A DNA stretch of 35,969 nucleotides from Deltaproteobacteria bacterium RIFOXYA12_FULL_58_15 (lineage in GTDB: Bacteria; Myxococcota; XYA12-FULL-58-9): positions 514-36,482 of the forward strand of contig MGST01000327.1 of assembly GCA_001798605.1 (NCBI GenBank), in the 5' to 3' direction. This document shows, piece by piece, positions 1-8,421 of this stretch. The position numbers and the translations under genes are program-made. The notes below the pieces were generated by a model. The model was not told where the DNA came from and made no database searches. It saw only the letters and a program-made list of their open reading frames with translations. The number at the start of each line of letters is the position of its first letter. Position 1 is the stretch's first letter.

Positions 1-818
1 CTCACCCTATTCTTGCGACTCTTGTCGGGATTCTGACTGTACGTCAGCAACTGCCCCATGGTCATGTGCTGCAGGTTCGACACCGTCTTCGGACGTTTGT
101 TCACCAAACGCCCGACATCGAGACGATACCGGCTCTCGTCAAAACGTAGAACGCGAATCAAGTCTGACTTCTGATCGTGCAAGACGATGGCACCGTCTTT
201 GAGATCAAAAATGATGTCACTGGTATTGTCACCAGCAGCAACCTTGCCGCGACGGGCTGAGATGACGATAGGCCGCTCGCCATCACGGCGGTCGGCGAAC
301 ACCACCTCCAGGAGCTCGTCCCCCTCTTTGCCCTGAGCCATGAAAGTGACGCCGCTCACCCACTCATTGAACTTTCCGACTCGAACGCCCGAGGCCAACG
401 CCCTTTGGGCACTCTGCTGGAAAACTTCATTGAGCCCGCGCACACCCCAGGGCTCTCCGTAGATCAGCATCCAGGCGCAAACCCCTGCGAGCAGTACCCC
501 TGTGACCGCCGGTATCCCAAGCAGCTGCAAGGGGCTGCGACCGCCTGCTGACATGGCGATGATCTCGCGATCCGAAGACATCCGACCCACTGCGAGCAAA
601 GTGGCAAACAGCAAGCTCACAGGGATCAACAATCCCATCAATGGTGGAAATGAATAGATCAGAGCCTGCAAGATCTCGAAGCCGGTAACAGAGAGGCCGG
701 TAACTGTATCGGACACTTTTAAGACCTGGGCGAACGCGACCACAACGAAAAACAGACTCATGCCCACACAGAACGGCACGGTTATCTCGCGCAGCAAATA
801 GCGATCGAGGGTCCTCAC
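1..818 (-). CDS. LptF/LptG-family (YjgP/YjgQ) LPS export permease, partial
   Basis: About 272 residues are visible and the C-terminus lies beyond the left edge. The protein starts MRTLDRYLLREITVPF, typical of YjgP/YjgQ permeases, followed by three hydrophobic segments within the first about 130 residues and the family signature around SSDREIIAMSAGG. A soluble beta-rich stretch (FMAQGKEGDELLEVV onward) matches the periplasmic jellyroll. In known systems LptF and LptG form the inner-membrane part of the LptB2FG transporter that moves lipopolysaccharide toward the outer membrane. The start is a GTG with AGGAG five bases upstream; no ATG sits nearby. It begins 28 bases after the stop of the upstream kinase gene, so the two are probably co-transcribed. 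I cannot tell LptF from LptG, and a second permease may lie just outside the window. Confidence 0.85.
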   Translation of the reverse strand, partial: MRTLDRYLLREITVPFCVGMSLFFVVVAFAQVLKVSDTVTGLSVTGFEILQALIYSFPPLMGLLIPVSLLFATLLAVGRMSSDREIIAMSAGGRSPLQLLGIPAVTGVLLAGVCAWMLIYGEPWGVRGLNEVFQQSAQRALASGVRVGKFNEWVSGVTFMAQGKEGDELLEVVFADRRDGERPIVISARRGKVAAGDNTSDIIFDLKDGAIVLHDQKSDLIRVLRFDESRYRLDVGRLVNKRPKTVSNLQHMTMGQLLTYSQNPDKSRKNRV

Positions 819-846
819 TATCTCTCCTGGTTCTTCGCAGGGGCGG

Positions 847-2079
847 CTAAAAGCCGACGTTGGTGCCAAGCTCCACCAAGGAATCCAACAACTCTTCGGA
901 AATGAACCCGAGAGAATACAGCGCTGCGGCAACGCCGATACCCAGTGCAGTCCCCACCAACATCCCAGACACCAACCAAGTCCAACGACGGCGGCTGCGC
1001 GTCGAGTTGTCAAACACCGGGCGAGACTGCGCGTCGAGGGTGACACCGGTGATCTCGCGCATCATATCCTCAGCAGGAGCAAGGGCTTGAATCATCTGGA
1101 TCAACGAACGGGCCCGTTGTCGATTGTGATCTTTGAGGGCAACCTTCAGATCTCGAACGAGCACATCGAGACGGCGTTCGCGTTGCTCGACCGCATGCCC
1201 GGCCGGATTCTTGTCGTATTTTGCGAGTTCTTGTCGAACCTCTTTGACTCCATGGAATGTCAAACATTCGAGAAGCGCGTCGCGCATTTGCGCGGCGCTC
1301 GGCCAGCGATCCTTGGGCTTGGTGGCCAAACACTTGCTGAGCAGGTCGGCAAACTGAGCGGACAACTGGTCATTGTACTCGCGCGGATCGGCGTACTTGC
1401 CACGTCGCAAACGGCTGAACATTCCCTCGACGGTGGGTGCCTCGAAGGGCAGATGACTGGTGGTCAAGTTGTAGAGCACCACTCCCGCTGAGAATATGTC
1501 GGTGCGCGCGTCAATGTTCTTACCAATGAACTGTTCGGGCGACATGAATCCAGGAGTACCCAACACCTGTGTGAGGGTGCGATCGGCGTGTGTACCGAGC
1601 GGGTTGTCTCTGTCGAAGGCCTTAACCACACCGAAGTCGGTCAGAACCACCCTGCCCTTGTTGAGCATGATGTTTTCAGGCTTGATGTCACGGTGCACGA
1701 CGTGGTGGGCGTGGGCGTGCTCAAGTGCCAACGCGAGCTCGTGGCCGATGCACACCACCGTCGCCTCCGAGAGGGGTCCACGATGCGCGAGCATGTGGAA
1801 GAGCGACAGGCCAGGAACGAATTCCATGACGAGGTAGAGATCAGCGGCGTCTTCACCGCTGTAGTCGTACAACTCAACAATGTTTGGATGTTTGAGGGTA
1901 GCGATGGCCTTGGCTTCGATTCGAAAACGATGGCGAAAACTTTCGTCGTTGGCGCCCGCGGTTAGGACCTTGATCGCGACCTGCCGATTGAGTTTGGGGT
2001 CGTCAGCAAGGTACACCTTGCCCATGGCTCCTTGCCCTAAGAGCCGTTTGATCTGGTATCGGTCTATCTGCATACCCAC
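847..2079 (-). CDS. PknB-type Ser/Thr protein kinase with C-terminal membrane anchor
   Basis: This is a Hanks-type kinase of about 410 residues. Visible motifs are the glycine loop GQGAMG (15-20), the ATP-binding Lys37 in VAIKV, the catalytic loop HRDIKPEN (129 onward), DFG (148-150) and the GTPGFMSPEQ activation segment. All catalytic residues are present. After the kinase domain come a charged linker and one membrane segment at about 366-392, with a short tail beyond it that carries no recognisable sensor domain such as PASTA. The start is a GTG, with an in-frame ATG six bases later. No clear ribosome site precedes either, but TAGAGT, resembling a -10 box, lies six bases before the GTG, so the mRNA may be leaderless. 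It sits just upstream of the LPS permease gene; a regulatory link is inference only. Confidence 0.93.
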   Translation of the reverse strand: MGMQIDRYQIKRLLGQGAMGKVYLADDPKLNRQVAIKVLTAGANDESFRHRFRIEAKAIATLKHPNIVELYDYSGEDAADLYLVMEFVPGLSLFHMLAHRGPLSEATVVCIGHELALALEHAHAHHVVHRDIKPENIMLNKGRVVLTDFGVVKAFDRDNPLGTHADRTLTQVLGTPGFMSPEQFIGKNIDARTDIFSAGVVLYNLTTSHLPFEAPTVEGMFSRLRRGKYADPREYNDQLSAQFADLLSKCLATKPKDRWPSAAQMRDALLECLTFHGVKEVRQELAKYDKNPAGHAVEQRERRLDVLVRDLKVALKDHNRQRARSLIQMIQALAPAEDMMREITGVTLDAQSRPVFDNSTRSRRRWTWLVSGMLVGTALGIGVAAALYSLGFISEELLDSLVELGTNVGF

Positions 2080-2144
2080 GGTGCAACTCTAACGCTGCAG
2101 CATTCGCAAGGACAGAACCAAGTGAAAAGAAGGAGAGACCGTAG

Positions 2145-5051
2145 TCAGAAAGGATTTCCCATCACCAGAAAGACTTGCTTGAGATCGCTGTCTGCGCCGA
2201 GCCCATGGCCAAAACCCAGCCTCAGGGTCACCGGCAATCCATGACCGAGCAAGATATCGAGACGTAACTCCGCCCCCGCACTGTAGTGTTGATGATTGAC
2301 GAGCTCCTCGCTCACATCGGCGATCGTGGCTGCGTCAACAAATGCCGCCAGGTGCAATGCTCGGAAGTAGAAGGGCAGCGTCGCGACACCTGACTCGACG
2401 TCAAACAGCGGCATGCGATACTCTGCATGTCCTTCGATGAGCACGTCACCAACAAATGGAGCGACGGGAAAACCCCGCAGGGCACCAGCGGTACCGAGTC
2501 GAGCATTCAACAAGTCAAGGAGAAGGTCGCGCGGCGGTAACCCACCGATGGCGAACAATCGCCGTTTGCGATAGCCGCTGTCACCGTATGCACCAAACAG
2601 CGAGATCGCCAGAACCTGACGCGCAAGCAACGGATTCTCAATGTATTGAGTGATTCGGGCGCTGCCAATCATCGCGCTGTATTCGGATCCCAACCACGGA
2701 TCCTCAACACGAAAAGAGAGAGCCACGCCAGTACCCTCCTCCGGCGAGATAGAGCCATGATAGGAGTGAACATTGGAAAAACCCACTTCGACCGCCATTG
2801 ACGCAAATCGGCCCTGGTCAATGAGCTCCGGCGCTTGGTCGGTTGGCGCAAAGCGGATGGGACTGTGAGCCTGGCGGTATTGCAGTTGATACTGTGGTCG
2901 CAGCCACAGCGACCAATCCCGCCTCTCGACAACGGGTATCCGCGTGCTGATTCGCCCGGTCCAAACATCTTCTTCAATGCTGCTTGCAATGCCATTGTGG
3001 ACATAGGGAAACGCGGCGAAACCGAGATTCCGCACCAACTCTAACGTGAAACCTGGATGAAATTGCGCATTGGTGTAAGCGGCAGAAAAACCGAATACCT
3101 CGGAGTAGATGCCGTACCAGACATCCAACGCATAGCGGTGTTGCTCGACGGCATCGAACCCCGTCACCGACGCACCGATGACGTCGCCACGAGCATCAGC
3201 GCTCACCACCGGCAGCCACGCCCGTGGCAGAATCGTCGACCAAGGTCGGTAGGACTCACTTGAATAGGCTCGAGACGATGGTTGCGTAATGTTTCTGACG
3301 GCAGGGGGCGAATCATAAGCAATCTGCTCGACTGGGGGCAGATCCTCAATGTGACCAACGGCAATCTGTGCGAGATCGAAACCACTGGCACCGTATGTAC
3401 GGTACAAAACGCCAGAACCGTCAACGGTCGGCTCTGGCTCAAACGCACCACCAAGGACCCGCGTCAGCCGGCGCAAGGGCCCACCCCTGACCGGCAAAGC
3501 ATAGAGATTGTAGAAGCCGTCGCGGTCGGAGTGAAACAGCACCCACTCACCATCGCCAGTGAATACGGGACTGCCATCGGCGGCTTGGTCCGCTGTCAGG
3601 TTTGCAATCACGCGACTTTCGAGGTCGACTACGTAGATATCCCGCTGCCCATGGGCGAACCCGGCAAAGACCAATTGACGACCGTCTGGCGCGAACCGGG
3701 GCGACCACACCTGGGTGTTCTCTCCAAGGTCAACGACGGTCTCCATTTTCGTGGGCTCATCAATCGGTGCCCGTCGTATGACGCTGTGCAAACCGAGGTT
3801 TTGCCCAAACACCAACCAGTCACCATCGGCAGACACGTCAGGCCCGTGGGCGCGCAGACCCTCCGTCAGACGCTCGACTGACCCATCCTCGAGGTCCAAC
3901 ATGAACAGATCGCCGTAGGAGCGGTACACCCGATGGGTCTCAATCTGAGATACCACCGCGCGACGACCATCGGGCAGCAGGGCGAGCTCGGCACCGTCTT
4001 GGACTCGTGCGACCTGGCATTCGATACCGTCACGACGCAACATCTTAACTGCGGCATGTGAGTTGATCGCTGACTCGACAAAAATCACCGAGCCATCGCG
4101 AGTCAAACGGGCGGCGCCGATTTGCTGGCCCCGATGGGTCAGAGGACTGCCCTGCATGAGCCCACGACTGAGAACTTCGCGTTGTTGCGTGCTGTAGCGT
4201 CGACGCAACTCTGTAGTGAACTCGTCGTACAGCTCGGGGAAAGCCCTACCGACTGCTGCAACGATGCTGCCGTTGACGGCGAAGGGCACCAATCGACCGC
4301 CGTAGTCGTGGCTCATGCGGCGCAGAGCATCCTCGCCATAACGCTCGACGATCCAATTGAGGAACCGGCTGCCGTAGAGATAGGGAATCACACCTTGGGG
4401 CCACTCCCAAGGCGAGCCGGAGATACCGTCAAGGTCCAAAAGCCTCGATGACCGGTCATCTTCAAGCGTCGCCATGCGCAGGACCATGTCGAAGTAGGGG
4501 CTGTTGACGCGTCCAGCCCCAGTCAACTCCGATTCGAAATAGGTGGCGAGCCCTTCGAACACCCACGGCGGTTGCGTGCCATTGGGAGCGAGAATGCGAC
4601 CAAAGAGCGTGTTAACCACATCCGGCAGTCCTTTGATGGTGTCGATGTGAACAATGTGGGCAAGCTCATGTGCAACCATCTGGTAGACGTAGTCGTGATA
4701 ATCTCCGAGCTCACTCACTTCTTCGGGAGCAACCAAGTTCAAACCAACGAGGTTGTAGGGCCGGCTTTGGGCGAAACCATTGGCAGTGTCGGTGTCCTCG
4801 GAGAGAACGATGGGGATCGGTGTTTGTGGGATCCATGCCAAACGCTTGGTGAGCTGCTCCCATGCATCCTCGCCGGCTGACGCTACACGACTCGCAGTGG
4901 ACTCATACCCCTCGGGAAAATGAACGTGAAAGTGCGGTGAGACCAGCGTACGCCACTCGGTGTCAGGATCATATGCCTGAGCTTTCGCGGCAATGATCAA
5001 CACCCACATCGCCACTCGGATGCGCCAACCCCAGCCGAGCGCCATTGTCAC
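2145..5051 (-). CDS. Secreted gluzincin metalloprotease / TolB-like propeller / outer-membrane beta-barrel fusion
   Basis: A 968-residue protein with three parts. A signal peptide (about 1-26, ending AKAQA) leads into a peptidase-MA-like domain with HELAH at 128-132 and a third zinc ligand candidate Glu166 in WVFEGLATYFE, the gluzincin pattern. Residues about 310-590 carry repeats such as DLFMLDLEDGSVERLTEG and DIYVVDLESR, typical of WD40-like PD40 blades seen in TolB. The last about 370 residues resemble the Bac_surface_Ag/Omp85 barrel, with an LRGFP motif in place of the usual VRGY/F and a C-terminal Phe (MGNPF), the outer-membrane insertion signal. The protein therefore probably anchors its own protease at the outer membrane; which side the protease faces cannot be read from sequence. 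Its start overlaps the stop of the upstream hydrolase gene by 4 bp, so translation is likely coupled. Confidence 0.88.
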   Translation of the reverse strand: MTMALGWGWRIRVAMWVLIIAAKAQAYDPDTEWRTLVSPHFHVHFPEGYESTASRVASAGEDAWEQLTKRLAWIPQTPIPIVLSEDTDTANGFAQSRPYNLVGLNLVAPEEVSELGDYHDYVYQMVAHELAHIVHIDTIKGLPDVVNTLFGRILAPNGTQPPWVFEGLATYFESELTGAGRVNSPYFDMVLRMATLEDDRSSRLLDLDGISGSPWEWPQGVIPYLYGSRFLNWIVERYGEDALRRMSHDYGGRLVPFAVNGSIVAAVGRAFPELYDEFTTELRRRYSTQQREVLSRGLMQGSPLTHRGQQIGAARLTRDGSVIFVESAINSHAAVKMLRRDGIECQVARVQDGAELALLPDGRRAVVSQIETHRVYRSYGDLFMLDLEDGSVERLTEGLRAHGPDVSADGDWLVFGQNLGLHSVIRRAPIDEPTKMETVVDLGENTQVWSPRFAPDGRQLVFAGFAHGQRDIYVVDLESRVIANLTADQAADGSPVFTGDGEWVLFHSDRDGFYNLYALPVRGGPLRRLTRVLGGAFEPEPTVDGSGVLYRTYGASGFDLAQIAVGHIEDLPPVEQIAYDSPPAVRNITQPSSRAYSSESYRPWSTILPRAWLPVVSADARGDVIGASVTGFDAVEQHRYALDVWYGIYSEVFGFSAAYTNAQFHPGFTLELVRNLGFAAFPYVHNGIASSIEEDVWTGRISTRIPVVERRDWSLWLRPQYQLQYRQAHSPIRFAPTDQAPELIDQGRFASMAVEVGFSNVHSYHGSISPEEGTGVALSFRVEDPWLGSEYSAMIGSARITQYIENPLLARQVLAISLFGAYGDSGYRKRRLFAIGGLPPRDLLLDLLNARLGTAGALRGFPVAPFVGDVLIEGHAEYRMPLFDVESGVATLPFYFRALHLAAFVDAATIADVSEELVNHQHYSAGAELRLDILLGHGLPVTLRLGFGHGLGADSDLKQVFLVMGNPF

Positions 5052-6019
5052 GCGATCTCACCATCTCGACCCACCACGGGCAAAACACGCTCTTCGAGGA
5101 AACGACGGACGCGAACACCAACCAGTCCCGGCATCTCCAACGGCGCAATGTGAGTACCCCAAGGCACAATCAACAGCTCGCTGCCGGCGATCAATTTTTG
5201 CATGCGCTTGGATACCCACACCGGAGCAAAGTTGTCCCGCTCGCCAGCGACGATCAACGTCGGGGCGGTGATGAAATGCAATTCTTGCTCAACAGTGTGC
5301 TTGCGGACTTGATCGAGCATACGAAAGAACAACTGCACATCCAATTGCACCAAATGATCGAAGTAGGGCTGAAAATCAGCTCGATCGACCAACGGTCCTT
5401 GGACCTCGATGCGAACGGCCAGTTGATAGGTCAACTCCGAGGCGAAAATTTGGCGCCACACTTCCTGGCCAACCCGCGGCAATCGCTGCACCAACCCATT
5501 CAGAACGGGAAATAGGCGTGCTGTCAGTCGATTGCCATGAAAGGTTTCGAGCAGATGACCATATGTCCCACACATCTCGACCAGTCCGACGACCCTCTCG
5601 GGATAGTGGATGGCAAAATCGAGGGACAACTGCACCCCCATGGAATAGCCAAGCAGAACAGCCCTCTCGATGCCCAACTCGTCAAGTACCGCCAAAAGAT
5701 CCTGGCGGAGCTCGGGCACTCCCACGGCGTTGGGGTCGGCGGGCATGTCGCTTTGTCCGTGCCCTCGATAGTGCCAACTCACGACTTGGAAACCAGGTTG
5801 CAGCGCCGGTAGAAGGTACCGCAAAATAAAACCATTGCAGCCAATTCCGTCACACAAAACGACAGGTAATCCGCGCCCCCAGGACAAGACCAACAAGGAT
5901 GTGCCGTCAAAAGACCGAACAAATCGCTCTTCTACCACGATAGAAGGAGGAGCGACCGCATCCCCGCGCGAAACTGCGTGTGCTCTACCACCAATTTTCG
6001 ACCTTGGCTTATTTGACAT
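5048..6019 (-). CDS. Alpha/beta hydrolase
   Basis: A 323-residue alpha/beta-hydrolase-fold enzyme. The nucleophile elbow is GYSMG with Ser126. Asp262 (in AGERDNF) and His290 (in PWGTHIAP) complete a plausible catalytic triad. The HYRGHGQS segment is typical of the esterase, haloperoxidase and epoxide-hydrolase branch. No signal peptide is evident, so it is probably cytoplasmic. The substrate is unknown. It ends inside the start of the protease-barrel gene (ATGA overlap), which suggests one operon. A TAGAAT hexamer lies nine bases before the ATG with no Shine-Dalgarno sequence, so the 5' leader may be very short or absent. It is divergent from the cation exporter gene. Confidence 0.9.
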   Translation of the reverse strand: MSNKPRSKIGGRAHAVSRGDAVAPPSIVVEERFVRSFDGTSLLVLSWGRGLPVVLCDGIGCNGFILRYLLPALQPGFQVVSWHYRGHGQSDMPADPNAVGVPELRQDLLAVLDELGIERAVLLGYSMGVQLSLDFAIHYPERVVGLVEMCGTYGHLLETFHGNRLTARLFPVLNGLVQRLPRVGQEVWRQIFASELTYQLAVRIEVQGPLVDRADFQPYFDHLVQLDVQLFFRMLDQVRKHTVEQELHFITAPTLIVAGERDNFAPVWVSKRMQKLIAGSELLIVPWGTHIAPLEMPGLVGVRVRRFLEERVLPVVGRDGEIA

Positions 6020-6128
6020 GTTCGCATCATTCTACCGGCAGGCCCGAGGACACGCCACATGCGCTAGGCCTGGAGATCAGTCCATGGTTGTAGCGCGGTG
6101 CAACACCGACTGCTATGGTCGAATTGCG

Positions 6129-7223
6129 ATGGGCAGGCACGAGCACCACAAACAACACGAACACCAACACGGGCACAAAGACGGGCACGGGCACGGGCAC
6201 GGGCACGACCACAAACACGGACACGGGCACGGGAACGACCACAAACACGGGCACGGGCACGGGAACGACCACAAACACGGGCACGAAGACGGGCACAAGC
6301 ACGAGCAGGCGCACGGGCACGTTCCGACAACCAAGAAGCGCCTGTTTGCAACCCTCGCGGTCACCTTTCTGATTATGGTGGCCGAGGTAGTGGGCGGACT
6401 CTGGTCGGGCTCACTCGCACTGTTGGCAGACGCCGGCCACATGCTGACCGATGTATTGGCGTTGGCCATCGCCTCAGTCGCTCTTGTCTTGAGCAGCCTG
6501 CCCGCTGACGACCGCCGAACCTATGGATATCGACGCCTGGAGATTTTCGCGGCGCTCATCAATGGCGTGGCCTTGGTGGTGGTAAGCATCTCGATCTTCA
6601 TCGAAGCGACAGAGCGATGGGTCACCCCGCGCGAGGTCGACACGGTTGTCATGGGCGTGGTCGCAACCATTGGATTGGCGGCGAACCTGGTTGGATTGTG
6701 GCTCTTGGGCGGGCATCGCGGCAATCTCAATGTTCGCGGTGCCTTTCTCCACATCCTCGGCGACACTTTGAGCTCTGTAGGAGTGCTGGTGACCGCGGGG
6801 CTCATCGCTCTGACCGGTTGGACAAAGCTCGATGCCATCGTCTCGATGGGCATTGCCCTTGTCATCGTCGTGACATCGGTGAGTTTGCTCCGGGAAGTCG
6901 TGGAGGTTCTCCTAGAGGCAGCGCCACGTTGCATAGACACCGACGTTGTTCGCTCAGCCATATGTAGCCTCGACAACGTGGATGGCGTCTTTGATTTGCA
7001 CGTTTGGAGTATCACCAGCGGCATGCCAGCGCTCAGCGCTCACGTTGTTATATCGAATCCAGAGGTTGACAGAGACGTGGTACTCATAGGCATCGCAACC
7101 ATGTTGCGCGAGGATTTCTCCATCAGCCACTCGACACTACAGCTCGAGTCGCATGCGCATGAAAGTTGTTATTGCGCGGAAGCGTCGAACGCGCGCAGAG
7201 ACAACGTCGGTAAGGCCGATTGA
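6129..7223 (+). CDS. Cation diffusion facilitator (CzcD/ZitB-like zinc exporter) with His-rich head
   Basis: About 364 residues. Residues 1-64 are an extreme His/Gly/Asp/Lys tract built from decapeptide repeats, expected to bind zinc or similar metals. Then follow the six-helix CDF core with the metal-site motifs HMLTD (His104, Asp108) and HILGD (His208, Asp212), and a cytoplasmic C-terminal domain containing DVLHVW-like DLHVWSITSG. The family exports divalent cations in exchange for protons. I chose ATG 6129 because the protein then begins MGRHEHH, as CDF proteins usually do, and TATGGT lies nine bases upstream. ATG 6084 in the same frame has a better ribosome site (GGAGA, seven bases away) and would add 15 residues, so the start is uncertain. 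A longer extension back to 5835 is unlikely because it runs into the divergent hydrolase gene. Confidence 0.93.
   Translation: MGRHEHHKQHEHQHGHKDGHGHGHGHDHKHGHGHGNDHKHGHGHGNDHKHGHEDGHKHEQAHGHVPTTKKRLFATLAVTFLIMVAEVVGGLWSGSLALLADAGHMLTDVLALAIASVALVLSSLPADDRRTYGYRRLEIFAALINGVALVVVSISIFIEATERWVTPREVDTVVMGVVATIGLAANLVGLWLLGGHRGNLNVRGAFLHILGDTLSSVGVLVTAGLIALTGWTKLDAIVSMGIALVIVVTSVSLLREVVEVLLEAAPRCIDTDVVRSAICSLDNVDGVFDLHVWSITSGMPALSAHVVISNPEVDRDVVLIGIATMLREDFSISHSTLQLESHAHESCYCAEASNARRDNVGKAD
6181..6285 (+). repeat. 30-bp in-frame tandem repeat encoding His-rich decapeptides
   Basis: The 30-base blocks 6211-6240 and 6241-6270 differ at one position, and a partial third copy begins at 6271. The preceding block 6181-6210 is a diverged copy. 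The unit encodes HKHGHGHGND, inside the N-terminal head of the CDF exporter. Since the unit is a multiple of three, copy-number change would alter the number of His residues without shifting the frame. Confidence 0.9.
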
Positions 7224-7239
7224 CCGGTCCTCGCCGGTC
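7222..7239 (+). terminator. Hairpin at the end of the CDF gene
   Basis: A perfect six-base stem, GACCGG (7222-7227) pairing with CCGGTC (7234-7239) across a six-base loop, overlaps the TGA stop and is followed by TTTCTC. It sits in the 40-base gap between convergent genes. The stem is short and the T run is broken, so it is a modest candidate for intrinsic termination. Confidence 0.45.
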
Positions 7240-7263
7240 TTTCTCACTTCTTGTTTCACTTTC

Positions 7264-8142
7264 CTACTCGAGACCCAGGTCGCAAAGAGCCGACTCATCC
7301 AGACCTATCGCGTGTCCGACCTCGTGCAGCACGGTCGTACGTATTTCTTCAATGAGGATGTCTTTGGAAGGACAGGCACGCTCTAGGTTGCGCTTAAAAA
7401 GAAGAATGGTGGGTTGTTGTTCAGACGGCGCATCCAGCAAGGAAAGCTCGGTTGGTGGCACGCCGATGAACATGCCGAGCACCCGCGGCGACAACGGCGG
7501 ATCTGACTGCAACAAATCTCCTGGGTGTACGACGTCGGCAATGAGGATGGGTATACCCTTGGTGGCCTGGCGTACTGGCTCGGGCAAGCATGCCATCGCC
7601 TCCTCCACCACCGCCTCAAAATCGTTTCTCGTCAGCTGCGGGGTGACGGGGTATAGCTCCGGTGCGAGCGCGCGCGCCTTGCGGAAATACTCGATGTCGC
7701 GTCCAGTACCCATGATTTCTGCAATCAAACCGAGGGCAAAATGGGCCTCGGCGAGATTGGGTTGGCCACGCAAAGCGCTGCGCAATGCGTTGTCGGCCTC
7801 AGCAAAGCGGACCAACTCAAACAGAGCGAGACCGCGGCAACAATCCAGCTCTGCATCAGCAAGATCTGGATCGGCAACAGAGTCATAACTGGACAACGCT
7901 CCCAGCGCGTCACCGAGTTGGAGGAGCACATCGCCACGCATCAAGGCCGCATGGTAACGCGCGTCATCCCCTTGCAGGGCCGCGAGGTCACACAACTGCA
8001 GAGCATCATGATATCGGTCATCGCCCATGGCGACCTCTGCTTGGTCCAACTGCTCCTGCCAGGTCATAGGAGATCCGTGGCTTTTTGGCTCGGATCTGAG
8101 CCCAATACCGATATCTGCATTCTTCACTCCCTGTGTCGCCAT
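7264..8142 (-). CDS. TPR protein with C-terminal zincin-like metallopeptidase domain
   Basis: A 292-residue protein. The first two thirds show helical TPR-like repeats (for example DRYHDALQLCDLAALQGD and LAEAHFALGLIAEIMG). The last about 100 residues match the zincin-like metallopeptidase family (Pfam Zincin_1, formerly DUF1025): FIGVPPTELS, ILLFKRNLERACPS and the zinc motif HEVGHAIGLDE with His273 and His277. Members of that family are usually stand-alone proteins of about 120 residues, so the TPR fusion is a notable feature. No signal peptide is visible, which suggests a cytoplasmic protein. The start at 8142 has only a weak GAGCGG upstream. An in-frame ATG at 8067 (protein beginning MTWQEQ) has no ribosome site. 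Confidence 0.85.
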   Translation of the reverse strand: MATQGVKNADIGIGLRSEPKSHGSPMTWQEQLDQAEVAMGDDRYHDALQLCDLAALQGDDARYHAALMRGDVLLQLGDALGALSSYDSVADPDLADAELDCCRGLALFELVRFAEADNALRSALRGQPNLAEAHFALGLIAEIMGTGRDIEYFRKARALAPELYPVTPQLTRNDFEAVVEEAMACLPEPVRQATKGIPILIADVVHPGDLLQSDPPLSPRVLGMFIGVPPTELSLLDAPSEQQPTILLFKRNLERACPSKDILIEEIRTTVLHEVGHAIGLDESALCDLGLE

Positions 8143-8421
8143 AGCATGCCGCTCGGACCATCTGAAGCGAGTTTGCTAGGGCTCATTCGAAAGATGCCAT
8201 GTCGCCGATTTGGGCAAAAACACGTTGGGTCGCAATTCGATCCGATCGAGAATCTCGATTTTGTGTGGTCAAATAGGACGGTCCTACCGATAATCAGGCC
8301 GCAGACAGTTTGTTTGCGTCGAGGAGGGGCGCTCTGAGGGGCCTCGTGCCGGTTGACAGACTGAATGCGGTAGTGCCTATGTTGAGTCGACATCGAGCGC
8401 AAAGACGCTGTTGGAGTCACC
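8143..8421 (+). promoter_or_regulatory. Intergenic region upstream of the Cys-rich lipoprotein gene, weak promoter candidate
   Basis: This 279-base gap lies between divergent genes and shows no convincing small gene. TTGACA at 8353-8358 matches the sigma-70 -35 consensus fully, but the best -10 (TATGTT, 8378-8383) is 19 bases away, longer than ideal. GGAG at 8413-8416, five bases before the GTG at 8422, is the ribosome site that decides the downstream start. Confidence 0.35.

Noticed and set aside
5835-6083. Extension of the CDF gene upstream to 5835
   Set aside because: It overlaps the divergent hydrolase gene and adds sequence unlike any CDF N-terminus.
6181-6285. Regular 30-bp repeats resembling a CRISPR array
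   Set aside because: They have no unique spacers and lie in frame inside the His-rich head of the CDF exporter.
6027-6469. Minus-strand frames rich in Val/Pro or Cys/Pro opposite the His-rich head
   Set aside because: They mirror the repeat composition of the real gene on the plus strand and have no signals of their own.
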